NCBI RefSeq assembly: GCF_018617385.1
Contig: NZ_JACSKA010000003.1
Coordinates: 124,001 to 188,000, forward strand
DNA from: Exiguobacterium sp018617385
Lineage (GTDB): Bacteria > Bacillota > Bacilli > Exiguobacteriales > Exiguobacteriaceae
Direction: 5' to 3'
Length of the DNA stretch: 64,000 nucleotides
The notes under the pieces were generated by a model. It was not told the origin of the DNA. It worked only from the letters and a program-made list of their open reading frames with translations, and searched no databases. The stretch's first letter is position 1; every line of letters starts with the position of its first letter. This document shows, piece after piece, positions 9,266 to 17,516 of the stretch. The position numbers were made by a program, and so were the translations under genes.

Positions 9266-9271
9266 AGTATA
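9266..9271 (-). promoter_or_regulatory. Possible -10 element (TATACT) of a trxA promoter
   Basis: TATACT on the minus strand lies about 67 nt before trxA in the etfA-trxA gap. No convincing -35 was found (the best is TTTTGG at 18 nt), so this is weak. Confidence 0.25.
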
Positions 9272-9306
9272 TCACGGAGGGTAACAACCCCAAAACGTTT
9301 TGCTTA

Positions 9307-10272
9307 TTAGCTATTGACGAGGTGCTTACGGAACTCTTCTGTCAACATCGGGACGACATCGAACAAGTCGCCGACGATGCCATAGTCTGCCACGCTGAAG
9401 ATGTTTGCTTCTGGGTCCTTGTTGATGGCGACGATGACTTTCGCGTTACTCATCCCAGCCAAGTGTTGAATCGCTCCTGAGATTCCGCATGCGATGTAGA
9501 GGTCTGGCGTGACGACTTTACCCGTCTGTCCGATTTGAAGTGCGTAATCGCAGTAGTCAGCGTCACATGCTCCACGTGAAGCACCGACCGCTCCTCCGAG
9601 AAGCTCAGCCAACTCTTCAAGCGGTTTGAATCCGTCTTCGCTCTTGACACCACGTCCACCTGCGACGATGACTTTCGCTTCCGCCAAATCTACTTTCCCA
9701 GTCGCCTTGCGCACGACTTCTTTGACGATCATCGCGAGGTCTTTCAATTCGACCGCCGGCGTTTCAACAGAGACGCTCGCGCCCGCTTGACGTGCAAGTG
9801 CGTCGATGTTGTTCGGACGGATTGTGAAGAACATAACGGAATCTTTGAACTTCACTTTCTCGAACGCCTTCCCTGAGTAGATCGGGCGAACGAACTCTGC
9901 GTCGCGTCCTGTTCCTTCGATAGAGACGACGTCACTGATGAGTCCGGCATCAAGACGTGCCGCAAGTTTCGGTGCGATGTCTTTCCCGAGAGCCGTGTGA
10001 CCGAGGACGATCATTTCCGGATTTTCTTGCTCGATCAACTGACGGAGCACTTGACCGTAGCCGTCTGGCGTATAATGCTTGAGGCGATCATCTTCGACGA
10101 CGAGGACACGGCTTGCGCCATACTCCCCGAGTTCTTGCACGAGTGATTGCACGTGATCCCCAATCACGACTGCCGTCACATCGTCTGTCAATTGCTTCGC
10201 CGCAGCGATGGCTTCGAATGATACGTTACGTAACGCGCCTTCACGCGCTTCTGCGAGTACTAAAGCTTTCAT
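9307..10272 (-). CDS. etfA: Electron transfer flavoprotein alpha subunit
   Basis: 321-aa ETF alpha. The C-terminal FAD domain is recognisable from GGRGVKSEDGF, GASRGACDADY, QIGQTGKVVTPDLYIACGI and SGAIQHLAGM. With EtfB it carries electrons from acyl-CoA dehydrogenases to the respiratory quinone pool during fatty-acid beta-oxidation. It lies 14 nt downstream of etfB with a GGGGGAG SD, in the same transcript. Length and motifs are standard. Confidence 0.95.
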   Translation of the reverse strand: MKALVLAEAREGALRNVSFEAIAAAKQLTDDVTAVVIGDHVQSLVQELGEYGASRVLVVEDDRLKHYTPDGYGQVLRQLIEQENPEMIVLGHTALGKDIAPKLAARLDAGLISDVVSIEGTGRDAEFVRPIYSGKAFEKVKFKDSVMFFTIRPNNIDALARQAGASVSVETPAVELKDLAMIVKEVVRKATGKVDLAEAKVIVAGGRGVKSEDGFKPLEELAELLGGAVGASRGACDADYCDYALQIGQTGKVVTPDLYIACGISGAIQHLAGMSNAKVIVAINKDPEANIFSVADYGIVGDLFDVVPMLTEEFRKHLVNS

Positions 10273-10286
10273 CTATGATCTCCCCC

Positions 10287-11060
10287 TTAAATGACTTTCG
10301 CTTCCGTGCGAAGAAGTTGTACGAGCTCGCTCACTTGTGTCGACATATCGCCTTCAAGGATGCGACCGGCTTTCTTCTCTTCTGGCAAGAATCGTTCAAT
10401 CGTCTCGATTTTCGCTTCGATTTCATCTTCATCGAGATCGATGTCCATGAGTTCGAGTTCTTCGAGCGGTTTCTTCTTCGCCTTCATGATCCCTGGCAAG
10501 CTCGGGTAACGCGGCTCGTTCAACCCTTGTTGTGCCGTTACGAGAAGTGGGAGTGCGACTTCGATGACTTCCGTGTCCCCTTCGACGTCACGTGTGACCG
10601 TAGCCATCGTACCATCGATTTCAAGACCTGTGATCGTCGTCACGTAGTTCATGTCGAGAAGTTCTGCGACTCGTGGTGCGACTTGTCCGCTACCGCCATC
10701 GATTGCTACGTTCCCTGCGAAGATGAGGTCCGCGTCTTGTTCTTTCAAGTATGTGGCGAGCACTTTTGAAATCGTGACATGGTCCGCATCTTCGACATCG
10801 TCCTCGATTGAGATACGAACGGCTTTGTCCGCTCCCATGGCGAGCGCTGTACGCAATTCTTTATCCGCGTCTTCTGGTCCTACCGTGACGACCGTGACCT
10901 CTCCCCCAAGTGCGTCACGTTTTTGAATCGCTTCTTCGACCGCATATTCGTCATACGGGTTGATGATGAACTCAGCGCCGTCTTCTTGAATTTCCCCATT
11001 CTCGAGCTGAATCGCTTCCTCAGTATCAAACGTACGTTTCAGCAAAACAAAAATATTCAT
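10287..11060 (-). CDS. etfB: Electron transfer flavoprotein beta subunit
   Basis: 257-aa ETF beta, starting MNIFVLLKRTFDTEE. The ATG at 11060 follows AAAGGGGGAT; in-frame codons further upstream belong to the leader. Typical segments are NPYDEYAVEEAI, AIDGGSGQVAPRVAELL and GLNEPRYPSLPGIMKAKKKP. It partners EtfA in beta-oxidation electron transfer. In Bacillus fadB lies between fadR and etfB; here that gene is missing and only an 80-nt gap with a FadR-like site remains. Confidence 0.95.
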   Translation of the reverse strand: MNIFVLLKRTFDTEEAIQLENGEIQEDGAEFIINPYDEYAVEEAIQKRDALGGEVTVVTVGPEDADKELRTALAMGADKAVRISIEDDVEDADHVTISKVLATYLKEQDADLIFAGNVAIDGGSGQVAPRVAELLDMNYVTTITGLEIDGTMATVTRDVEGDTEVIEVALPLLVTAQQGLNEPRYPSLPGIMKAKKKPLEELELMDIDLDEDEIEAKIETIERFLPEEKKAGRILEGDMSTQVSELVQLLRTEAKVI

Positions 11061-11094
11061 GGTTGATCCCCCTTTAGTCAATTCTTTCCCATCA

Positions 11095-11112
11095 TTCATG
11101 AATCAGCATTCA
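11095..11112. promoter_or_regulatory. FadR-like operator upstream of etfB
   Basis: TTCATGA-ATCA-GCATTCA fits the Bacillus FadR pattern TGAATGA-N4-TCATTCA at 11 of 14 arm positions. It lies 35 nt before etfB in the fadR-etfB gap, which suggests etfBA is controlled separately by FadR. Confidence 0.5.
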
Positions 11113-11140
11113 TTTTTTGAGCTAGTGATAGGGCTCACTG

Positions 11141-11719
11141 TTACGTAAGCCCCTTCTTTAACATATGGTGCACATTTGGAAGCGTCGACAACAGATCGTA
11201 CTTGAAGCCGCTCGCCATCCAACTCGTCACAACCTCATCGATTGTGCCAAAAATCATTTGACGGGCGAGTCGATAGTCTAAATCCTTGTCGAACTCTCCT
11301 GTCTCGATTCCATGCTTGACGACAGAATCGATTAAGTTCAAATATGGTTTGAGCACTTCTCCGATTTTTTGGCGAAGCACCAAGTTCGACTGTCGCAATT
11401 CGATTTGTGTCACGACAGCGAGGTCGTAATCGGCCGACAGTTGCTTTAAATGCGATTCAATCAACTGATACAATTGATCTCCGGCTGTCGTCTCGTTCCC
11501 GATTTGTTGTTTCGAGTAGTCGATGAACAGCCCCATCTTCGCTTGGAACAATTCGATTAAGAGATGCTCCTTGTTTTTGAAGTACAAATAGATTGTGCCG
11601 TCCGCGACACCCGCCTCTTTGGCGATGGCTGTCACCTTTGCACCGTGATAGCCATGATTGGCAATTACTTTGACCGCCGCATCAATGATTCGGTCACTTT
11701 TCGAAATATGATTTGTCAT
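11141..11719 (-). CDS. fadR: TetR-family fatty-acid regulator FadR
   Basis: 192-aa TetR repressor. The N-terminal helix-turn-helix (about residues 8-50) includes KVTAIAKEAGVADGTIYLYFKNKEHLL, quoted in parts: KVTAIAKEAGVADGT then IYLYFKNKEHLL. The ATG at 11719 is chosen: GGAG lies 10 nt upstream, while the in-frame TTG three codons earlier abuts the SD. Position between lcfA and etfB matches Bacillus FadR, which represses beta-oxidation genes until long-chain acyl-CoA binds. Three palindromes of FadR type lie beside this gene, etfB and lcfA. Confidence 0.88.
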   Translation of the reverse strand: MTNHISKSDRIIDAAVKVIANHGYHGAKVTAIAKEAGVADGTIYLYFKNKEHLLIELFQAKMGLFIDYSKQQIGNETTAGDQLYQLIESHLKQLSADYDLAVVTQIELRQSNLVLRQKIGEVLKPYLNLIDSVVKHGIETGEFDKDLDYRLARQMIFGTIDEVVTSWMASGFKYDLLSTLPNVHHMLKKGLT

Positions 11720-11750
11720 TAACCCCAAGCTCCTTACCGCTGCAGAAAAA

Positions 11751-11768
11751 TGAATGATGGTTCATTCA
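11751..11768. promoter_or_regulatory. FadR operator upstream of fadR
   Basis: TGAATGA-TGGT-TCATTCA is a perfect 7-bp inverted repeat that agrees with the Bacillus FadR consensus in both arms. It lies 32 nt before the fadR start, implying autoregulation and possible separate transcription of fadR-etfBA. Confidence 0.85.
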
Positions 11769-11798
11769 TTTATTATTCTATCATGCTTACGCTTGGTG

Positions 11799-13472
11799 TC
11801 AACTGCTTTGTTTCACTTGTTTCGCCTTCTCTTCGTCGACGAGGACACGACGTAAAATCTTACCGACGAACGTCTTCGGCAACTCGTCACGGAACTCATA
11901 CAACTTCGGTACTTTATAGGCCGCAAGCTTCTCACGACAATGTTTGTCGAGTTCTTCCTCCGTCACGCTCGAGCCGTCGCGAAGGACGATGAACGCCTTG
12001 ACCGTTTCACCACGATACGGATCCGGAACACCGATACAGACCGCTTCCTTCACGGCCGGATGTTCGTAGAGCACTTCTTCGATTTCACGCGGATACACAT
12101 TGAAGCCACCTGCGATGATCATGTCTTTCTTCCGGTCGACAATATAGAAGAACCCGTCCTCGCCCATGTAGCCGAGGTCACCGGTCGCGAGCCACCCATC
12201 TTTCAAGACGGCTGCCGTCTCCTCCGGCTTCTGCCAGTAGCCTTTCATGACTTGCGGACCGCTCAACATGATCTCCCCGATTTCTCCGATGTCCGCCTCG
12301 GTCTCTCCGTCTGCTTTTACTATTTTAGCAGAAGTGTCCGATAACGGGGCACCGATCGAGCCAACAATCCGTTTATCCCACAAGAAGTTCGCATGCGTAA
12401 CCGGCGACGTCTCAGACAAACCGTATCCTTCGACGATGCGACCACCCGTGATCTTCTCAAATTCCTCTTGCACTTCGATTGGAAGTGGTGCCGAACCCGA
12501 GATACACGCCTCGATCGAAGACAAATCATACTTCTTCAGTTTCGGGTCGTTCAAGATCCCGACGTACATCGTCGGTGCGCCCGGGAAGAAGTGTGGCTTT
12601 TTCTTCTGAATCGTCTTCAAGACATCCGTCACTTCGAAACGTGGCACGAGGACGAGCTCATAGCCATTCGTGACCCCAAAGTTCAGACAGCACGACATCC
12701 CATAGACGTGGAAGAACGGCACGACACACAAGACGCGTTTCTCGTCTCCGCGATTGTACTTATAGAATAAGTTCGTGATTTGATCGGCGTTCGCCGTCAA
12801 GTTGAAATGGGTCAACATGACACCTTTCGGAAGTCCCGTTGTTCCCCCTGTATATTGAAGAACGGCGACATCTTCTTTTGGATCGATGTCGAGCGGCGTG
12901 ATAGGATTGAAGTCCTTATAATCTTTGAACAGCGTCGAACCGGTCGTATCGATGACAATATTGTTCTCACGTTTCACTTTGATTGGATACAGTTTGTTTT
13001 TCGGGAATGGTAAGTAATCAGCGATACTCGTCGTGATCACGGTTTGAATCTCCGTCTTCTCACTGACGCGAAGCGTTTTCGGATATAACAGGTCGAGGGT
13101 GATGACAATTTTGACCCCTGCGTCCGTGACGAGGTTTTCTAGCTCTCGTTCCGTGTAGAGCGGGTTCGTCTGGACGACCGTCCCACCTGCATAGAGCACG
13201 GCATAGAACGAGATGACGTATTGAGGACAGTTCGGAAGCATGAGGCTGACGCGGTCGCCTTTTTCAAGCCCTTTCGCTTGAAGCATCGTTCCGAGTCGAC
13301 GTGCGGCATCATCGATTTCCGCGAATGTCCACTCCTTTCCGATAAAGGAGACGGCCGTACGATTCGGATAATCCTTTGCTGCGCGAGACAACGCCTCATA
13401 GAGCGGCTTTACCTCATAATCGATTGACTGGGGCATTCCTTCTGGATAATCTTGTAACCACGGTTTGTTCAT
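11799..13472 (-). CDS. lcfA: Long-chain fatty acid-CoA ligase
   Basis: 557-aa AMP-forming acyl-CoA synthetase that activates long-chain fatty acids for beta-oxidation. It carries the AMP-binding P-loop YTGGTTGLPKGVM, the motif VEGYGLSETSP, the hinge/adenylate region DGWLATGDLGYMGEDGF and the catalytic-lysine segment PKTFVGKILRR near the C-terminus. The ATG at 13472 follows AAGGAGG by 7 nt; the longer upstream frame is not needed. It is the first gene of the lcfA-fadR-etfB-etfA-trxA series, with a FadR-like site over its SD region. Confidence 0.94.
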   Translation of the reverse strand: MNKPWLQDYPEGMPQSIDYEVKPLYEALSRAAKDYPNRTAVSFIGKEWTFAEIDDAARRLGTMLQAKGLEKGDRVSLMLPNCPQYVISFYAVLYAGGTVVQTNPLYTERELENLVTDAGVKIVITLDLLYPKTLRVSEKTEIQTVITTSIADYLPFPKNKLYPIKVKRENNIVIDTTGSTLFKDYKDFNPITPLDIDPKEDVAVLQYTGGTTGLPKGVMLTHFNLTANADQITNLFYKYNRGDEKRVLCVVPFFHVYGMSCCLNFGVTNGYELVLVPRFEVTDVLKTIQKKKPHFFPGAPTMYVGILNDPKLKKYDLSSIEACISGSAPLPIEVQEEFEKITGGRIVEGYGLSETSPVTHANFLWDKRIVGSIGAPLSDTSAKIVKADGETEADIGEIGEIMLSGPQVMKGYWQKPEETAAVLKDGWLATGDLGYMGEDGFFYIVDRKKDMIIAGGFNVYPREIEEVLYEHPAVKEAVCIGVPDPYRGETVKAFIVLRDGSSVTEEELDKHCREKLAAYKVPKLYEFRDELPKTFVGKILRRVLVDEEKAKQVKQSS

Positions 13473-13487
13473 CGCTGTTCCTCCTTG

Positions 13488-13505
13488 GAAATGAATACTC
13501 ATTCA
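13488..13505. promoter_or_regulatory. FadR-like operator at lcfA
   Basis: GAAATGA-ATAC-TCATTCA has one perfect FadR half-site and one 5/7 half-site. It lies directly upstream of the lcfA SD, so a bound repressor would block a transcript entering lcfA. Confidence 0.6.
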
Positions 13506-13574
13506 GTTAACCCTATTATAATGCTAAGAAAACGCTTTCATCTACCCTTTACCCGATAATTTTCAGAAAATATC

Positions 13575-13608
13575 AAAAAAAGCGATTGGATTTGTCATCC
13601 AATCGCTG
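13575..13608 (-). terminator. Intrinsic terminator after the lipoprotein gene
   Basis: Minus-strand stem AGCGATTGGAT / ATCCAATCGCT with a short loop, then TTTTTTT. It closes the GntR-ABC operon immediately past its last stop codon. Confidence 0.88.
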
Positions 13609-14073
13609 TCATACCCGCCTAAAATAGGAATCTTTCGAATCCAGTTTTTCAAGCTTCTGATTCATGAGTTGTTGCAATTCTTTTTCATGACGAATATTTG
13701 AGAAGTCCGTCCCGAACCATGCCTCCATTTCAGGTCGAGAGAAGGCATAGGTCCGGTTCGGGAAAGCAAAGCGGACGATTTCGGCGTTCGGGATGAGGGT
13801 AAAATAGGCAGCCGCATTCCGAATCGCCAGACGTTCTTGTTCCGCTCGCTCCATTCCCGGATCTTCGTAACGGACGGTCAACCCATAAGGACGCTTCTTC
13901 GTCTGCAGTTCGACCGATCGATAGCATTCATGTAGCGGCAAACTTCCGGCAATGCCGACGACGGCCGCATTATCCCCGACTTTCGCCCCTTTGTATTCAA
14001 AGGCGTCCGGTTCCGGGTTCATACACCCTGCCAGTGAGATGACGAGTACGAGCAACAGACAGAAGCGTTTCAT
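13609..14073 (-). CDS. Predicted lipoprotein of unknown function
   Basis: 154 aa. It begins with a lipoprotein signal peptide (MKRFCLLLVLVISLAGC, lipobox LAGC, Cys17), so it should be anchored to the outer face of the cytoplasmic membrane. The mature part is mixed alpha/beta with no domain I recognise. It lies 12 nt after an ABC permease gene and is the last gene of the GntR-ATPase-permease operon. It may be an accessory of that transporter, but it does not look like a solute-binding protein: it is too short. Confidence 0.7.
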   Translation of the reverse strand: MKRFCLLLVLVISLAGCMNPEPDAFEYKGAKVGDNAAVVGIAGSLPLHECYRSVELQTKKRPYGLTVRYEDPGMERAEQERLAIRNAAAYFTLIPNAEIVRFAFPNRTYAFSRPEMEAWFGTDFSNIRHEKELQQLMNQKLEKLDSKDSYFRRV

Positions 14074-14085
14074 AGGTGTCCCTCC

Positions 14086-15216
14086 TTACGATTTGAGTCT
14101 CAAGTTGAAGCGGTAAAGCAAGCGTTTGGCGAGTAAGTGTGCCAAGAACGCACCAATCACAAAGCCTACGATGTATAACATACTGTTCGCTTGATACGTG
14201 AATGTCGTGAACACAATTCCTGTGAACATCGCAATACATCCAACGATGATGATGTGAACGAGCCATAACCAGTTATTGAACATGAAGAAACGACCGTTAT
14301 TTTCTTGTGGTGCACGATTGTACATCCAAGCTCCTAACCAGAATGACAAGGCGATAAAGACGATAGACGATGGGATGCTAATCGTGACGAACTCTTGCCA
14401 ATACTGATCGGATCGAATGTATTCATATAAAGATAAATTCATCAAGTTACCGAGTGGTGAGATAGCTTGAATAAATACACTTTCATAAGCTGAATCGATT
14501 AACCAACCCAACGCATCACCTCGACCAGTCAACGAGTAAGCGGATCCTTGAATCAATGCGAGAATACCTAACGGGAAAATCAAGGCGACAAACGACCATG
14601 CCGCTTGAGAAATCGATTCCCCACCGAATGATCCCATCCATAAAGCCAACGAGAATAACGAGATCCCAATCAATGCGATATACAGGACGATCACGATCGA
14701 TTTAAATACGGTCCCTTCTAATAAGAACGAATAACGGGAAGTAGCGACCAATGCAAACATCGCGATACTTCCTAACAGCGTGGACATGATAATCCCACTT
14801 GCCCCCAACACCCATTTTGATATGTACAGCTGGGTGCGGGTGAACGGAAGCGACATCGAAAAGTCCGACATTTGACTGTTTCGTTCTGCACCAATGAGCG
14901 ACGTGGCCATGAGTGCACTAAACACGACAAATAAAAATACGACTGGTCCTACCGGAATGACATCACCTATGTCACCAAGATAGAAAGCTAAACTCGAATC
15001 AGGGTCGAAGAAGGACTCAACCGTCAGACGATCTCGTTCTTCAAACGGGATGCCGTAATCTACAGAATTCGCTCGTGCATCTTTAATCTGCTCATCAAAC
15101 TGCTCGAATTGTGTCCAAGCCGGCACCGTGAAGGCGACGACGCCTAAGAAGACGAGCAGCATCCAAAGCAACGACACTTGTTTCCAATCTTTCTTTAACA
15201 AAACTTTAGACAGCAT
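14086..15216 (-). CDS. ABC-2 type transporter permease
   Basis: 376-aa integral membrane protein with about eight hydrophobic segments and a large outward loop between the first two (about residues 35-85). Its start overlaps the end of the ATPase gene by 11 nt, marking it as that ATPase's partner. The layout (GntR regulator, ATPase, permease) resembles the Bacillus ytr-type exporters linked to cell-envelope antibiotic stress. The substrate cannot be read from sequence. The C-terminus is short and basic (KRLLYRFNLRLKS). Confidence 0.8.
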   Translation of the reverse strand: MLSKVLLKKDWKQVSLLWMLLVFLGVVAFTVPAWTQFEQFDEQIKDARANSVDYGIPFEERDRLTVESFFDPDSSLAFYLGDIGDVIPVGPVVFLFVVFSALMATSLIGAERNSQMSDFSMSLPFTRTQLYISKWVLGASGIIMSTLLGSIAMFALVATSRYSFLLEGTVFKSIVIVLYIALIGISLFSLALWMGSFGGESISQAAWSFVALIFPLGILALIQGSAYSLTGRGDALGWLIDSAYESVFIQAISPLGNLMNLSLYEYIRSDQYWQEFVTISIPSSIVFIALSFWLGAWMYNRAPQENNGRFFMFNNWLWLVHIIIVGCIAMFTGIVFTTFTYQANSMLYIVGFVIGAFLAHLLAKRLLYRFNLRLKS

Positions 15217-16087
15217 GGGCTTCTCCTCCTAACTGGACACGGAACACGTCTTCAAGAGACATTGGAATCTCTTCGATGAGCATCGGATTGTATGAATCGA
15301 TGAACGCCTCGAGCTCGTCCGTCCGTTCTTTCGCCATGAACAGCACGACACGTCCCGTCACGCTGATGATTTCGATATCTTTTCGTTCGAGCAGTTCGAC
15401 CGGGACATGGTCGTTGAACACGACTTGCCACTTGATGCTGAGGGCTCGTGCCTCTTCGAGTGACAAGATCGCTTTGACACGTCCATTCTCAATCATGATG
15501 ATGCGGTCAGCGATACGTTCGAGTTCATGCAGTTGGTGACTCGAGACGATGATCGAACAGTTCCGATTCTCGACTTGGGCAATCATCAGTTTCAACACGT
15601 CGGATTTGGCGACGACGTCTAAACCGTCCGTCGGTTCGTCGAGCAGGTAGTATTTCGCTTGGACGGCGAAGGCGAGCGATAACGTGACGAGTGCCTTTTG
15701 TCCTTTTGAAAGTTGGCGAATCTTTTTGTTGTCGATGTTGTATCGCGTTAATGTCTCACGGAAGACGGTACGGTTGAATGACGGATAGATTGACTCATAC
15801 AAGTCCGTTGCCTCATTCACCGTGTAATTTTTAAGCGCGTCGGCTGAATCCGGTACGAAGATGACGTCACGCTTCAACCCTGCATCTTTAAAGATACTCT
15901 TCGATCCATAGAGCACATCTCCCATATCTGGGCGGATGATGCCCACCATCGTCCGGAGAAGCGTCGTCTTACCGGCACCGTTGCGTCCGACGAGCGCAAT
16001 GATTTCTCCTGATTCGACAGTAAAGTCGATGCCGTCGAGAATCGTCTGACGGTCAATTTTTTTACTTAACTGTTCAACTTTCAGCAT
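15206..16087 (-). CDS. ABC transporter ATP-binding protein
   Basis: 293-aa ATPase with Walker A GRNGAGKTT (about residue 35), a signature region QLSKGQKALVTLSLA, Walker B YYLLDEPTDGLD and H-loop SSHQLHE. The C-terminal ~90 residues form an extra domain as in ABC-2 exporters. It overlaps the gntR gene (14 nt) and the permease gene (11 nt). In this family the ATPase drives export or release of a peptide or antibiotic; the substrate is unknown here. Confidence 0.88.
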   Translation of the reverse strand: MLKVEQLSKKIDRQTILDGIDFTVESGEIIALVGRNGAGKTTLLRTMVGIIRPDMGDVLYGSKSIFKDAGLKRDVIFVPDSADALKNYTVNEATDLYESIYPSFNRTVFRETLTRYNIDNKKIRQLSKGQKALVTLSLAFAVQAKYYLLDEPTDGLDVVAKSDVLKLMIAQVENRNCSIIVSSHQLHELERIADRIIMIENGRVKAILSLEEARALSIKWQVVFNDHVPVELLERKDIEIISVTGRVVLFMAKERTDELEAFIDSYNPMLIEEIPMSLEDVFRVQLGGEAHAV

Positions 16088-16463
16088 TGGTTTTCCCTAC
16101 TTTCTCATATTCCGTTCGCAATACGTCAATGGCTTCGTCTAACGGCACGTTCGCATAGTGGCAATCGATCGCAATCTTTTTGATCGAGGCGATGACCGGC
16201 TCACGTGCCGCATCATCGTCCACCCAGTCCTCGGAGACGAACGTCCCACGTCCACGTCGCATCTCGAGCAGCCCGAGCCGTTCCAACTCTTGATACGCCT
16301 TACTGACCGTATTCGGATTGATGACGAGATCGGTGGCGAGTTCACGCACGGACATCACCTTATCTCCTGGTCGTAAAATTCCACGGATAACAAGTTCTTT
16401 CGTTTGATTGACGATTTGCTCGTATAGCGGTTCTGAACTTTTCATATCGATTTTGTATAACAT
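16074..16463 (-). CDS. GntR-family (YtrA subfamily) transcriptional regulator
   Basis: 129-aa regulator with an N-terminal winged helix (SSEPLYEQIVNQTKELVIRG; VRELATDLVINPNTVSKAYQ; GRGTFV) and a short C-terminal helical part, the architecture of YtrA-type GntR repressors. It heads an operon with an ABC ATPase, a permease and a lipoprotein. A palindrome of the YtrA type lies across its own promoter, so autorepression is likely. YtrA-family repressors are typically released under cell-wall antibiotic stress; that role here is inferred from context. Confidence 0.88.
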   Translation of the reverse strand: MLYKIDMKSSEPLYEQIVNQTKELVIRGILRPGDKVMSVRELATDLVINPNTVSKAYQELERLGLLEMRRGRGTFVSEDWVDDDAAREPVIASIKKIAIDCHYANVPLDEAIDVLRTEYEKVGKTNAES

Positions 16464-16498
16464 GGGTCACACCCTCTCATAATCAATGTTACTCTTTA

Positions 16499-16532
16499 AG
16501 TGTATTATATGTATTAGTACACGCAATTACAA
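16499..16532 (-). promoter_or_regulatory. Sigma-A promoter with overlapping YtrA-type operator
   Basis: On the minus strand, -35 TTGTAA (16527-16532), 17-nt spacer and perfect -10 TATAAT (16504-16509). The inverted repeat AGTGTA-N13-TACACG (16499-16523) covers the -10 and part of the spacer. I recall AGTGTA-N13-TACACT as the YtrA-class operator. Confidence 0.78.
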
Positions 16533-16577
16533 TAGTTCTTTGAGGGCACTTTCAGTTTACAGGGAAATGGAAATGAT

Positions 16578-16606
16578 TTGAATAAGACTTTGGACCGAGG
16601 TATTCT
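16578..16606 (+). promoter_or_regulatory. Candidate promoter for the 16644 gene
   Basis: -35 TTGAAT (16578-16583), 17-nt spacer, -10 TATTCT (16601-16606), ending 37 nt before the ATG. Each hexamer matches consensus at 4 of 6 positions. Confidence 0.4.
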
Positions 16607-16643
16607 TCTTCAATATCAGGTAGATTGAACGAGAGGTGACGAA

Positions 16644-17411
16644 ATGATCAGAAAACGAATCATAGCAGGTATGGCAGTCGGGCTTCTCGCTGGCGGGCTC
16701 TTCGTGTATACGACGCATGAAAAGTCAGAGGCACGGGAGACATACAACGCGTATGTGAAGCAAATGTACAATGAACAACCCGACATCAAGCTATCACGCG
16801 ACTGGCATATGGGAGGTTATACCGGAGAAGTGACATTGACGAAGGAACCGTTCGCTGGCACTTATTTTCTCGTGACGTACAGTGACGGCTCCATCCACGA
16901 TAACGTGCTCGAGACGTATTGGGAACGCGAGGCAGAGCGGACGATTCACGAACAGCTCGTGTCGGAAGGAATCCTAAAAGAGGAAGAGACCGTCCGTGCG
17001 GAAGTGCCGATTGGCGTGTCCGATGATGTGCAAGCGAACATCTCCCCGACCCCGCCGTCCATTTATGAAACAAATCCGAAAACGTATCTCGACGTCTCGA
17101 TCATGTTTCATGAAGACTGGAACAATACGGACGAACAGAAAAAACGGATTCTCAGCGTCATCCGTGAAGTCGAGTCTGACGTCTATTGGATTCACTTCTC
17201 GTTCGACGGAAAGCCTGGAGGAAATGACGATTACACAGAACGGTACATGATGTTCACGCGCAAAGCGTCTGACATCGACCCGTCCTTCCTCGATGTGCGG
17301 ACGATTGAGGATTTGAACGCCTACGACCGAATGTATGGATTCGACGAGACGACATTCACGACAGAATATCGATTTGATGGCACCCCCATCGAAGACGAGA
17401 CGACACGATAA
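16644..17411 (+). CDS. Membrane-anchored protein of unknown function
   Basis: 255 aa. A basic N-terminus and one hydrophobic helix (RIIAGMAVGLLAGGLFVY, about residues 5-22) suggest a signal anchor with the rest outside the membrane. The exported part is rich in Glu/Asp and Thr and lacks cysteine. I recognise no domain. The ATG follows GAGAGGTGA. It is a single-gene unit: its own promoter candidate lies upstream and a terminator overlaps its stop codon. Confidence 0.65.
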   Translation: MIRKRIIAGMAVGLLAGGLFVYTTHEKSEARETYNAYVKQMYNEQPDIKLSRDWHMGGYTGEVTLTKEPFAGTYFLVTYSDGSIHDNVLETYWEREAERTIHEQLVSEGILKEEETVRAEVPIGVSDDVQANISPTPPSIYETNPKTYLDVSIMFHEDWNNTDEQKKRILSVIREVESDVYWIHFSFDGKPGGNDDYTERYMMFTRKASDIDPSFLDVRTIEDLNAYDRMYGFDETTFTTEYRFDGTPIEDETTR

Positions 17412-17430
17412 TTTGGTGTCGTCTTTTTTT
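17399..17430 (+). terminator. Intrinsic terminator overlapping the 16644 gene stop
   Basis: Stem GACGACAC / GTGTCGTC followed by TTTTTTT. The 5' arm is part of the last codons of the gene. Confidence 0.85.
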
Positions 17431-17470
17431 GAGCGTTTGACTTTACAGGCGATTCAAAACGTTGTATCGT

Positions 17471-17497
17471 TTGACAAGTCAATGATTGATAAGTCAA
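17471..17497. promoter_or_regulatory. Tandem palindromic operators upstream of marR
   Basis: Two copies of TTGAYAAGTCAA (17471-17482 TTGACAAGTCAA, itself palindromic; 17486-17497 TTGATAAGTCAA) with 15-bp repeat spacing lie 20-46 nt before the MarR start. They are likely binding sites of this MarR regulator. Confidence 0.6.
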
Positions 17498-17516
17498 TTG
17501 AGAAAGGTGGGACGCA

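Noticed and set aside
9281..9302. AAAACGTTTT palindrome between etfA and trxA as a terminator or sigma-B promoter
   Set aside because: The stem is too short and AT-rich for a terminator, and the spacing does not fit a sigma-B promoter.
10113..10769. 218-codon plus-strand frame across etfA/etfB
   Set aside because: Its residue make-up (Phe/Arg/Asp-rich) mirrors the antisense of conserved ETF genes; no SD.
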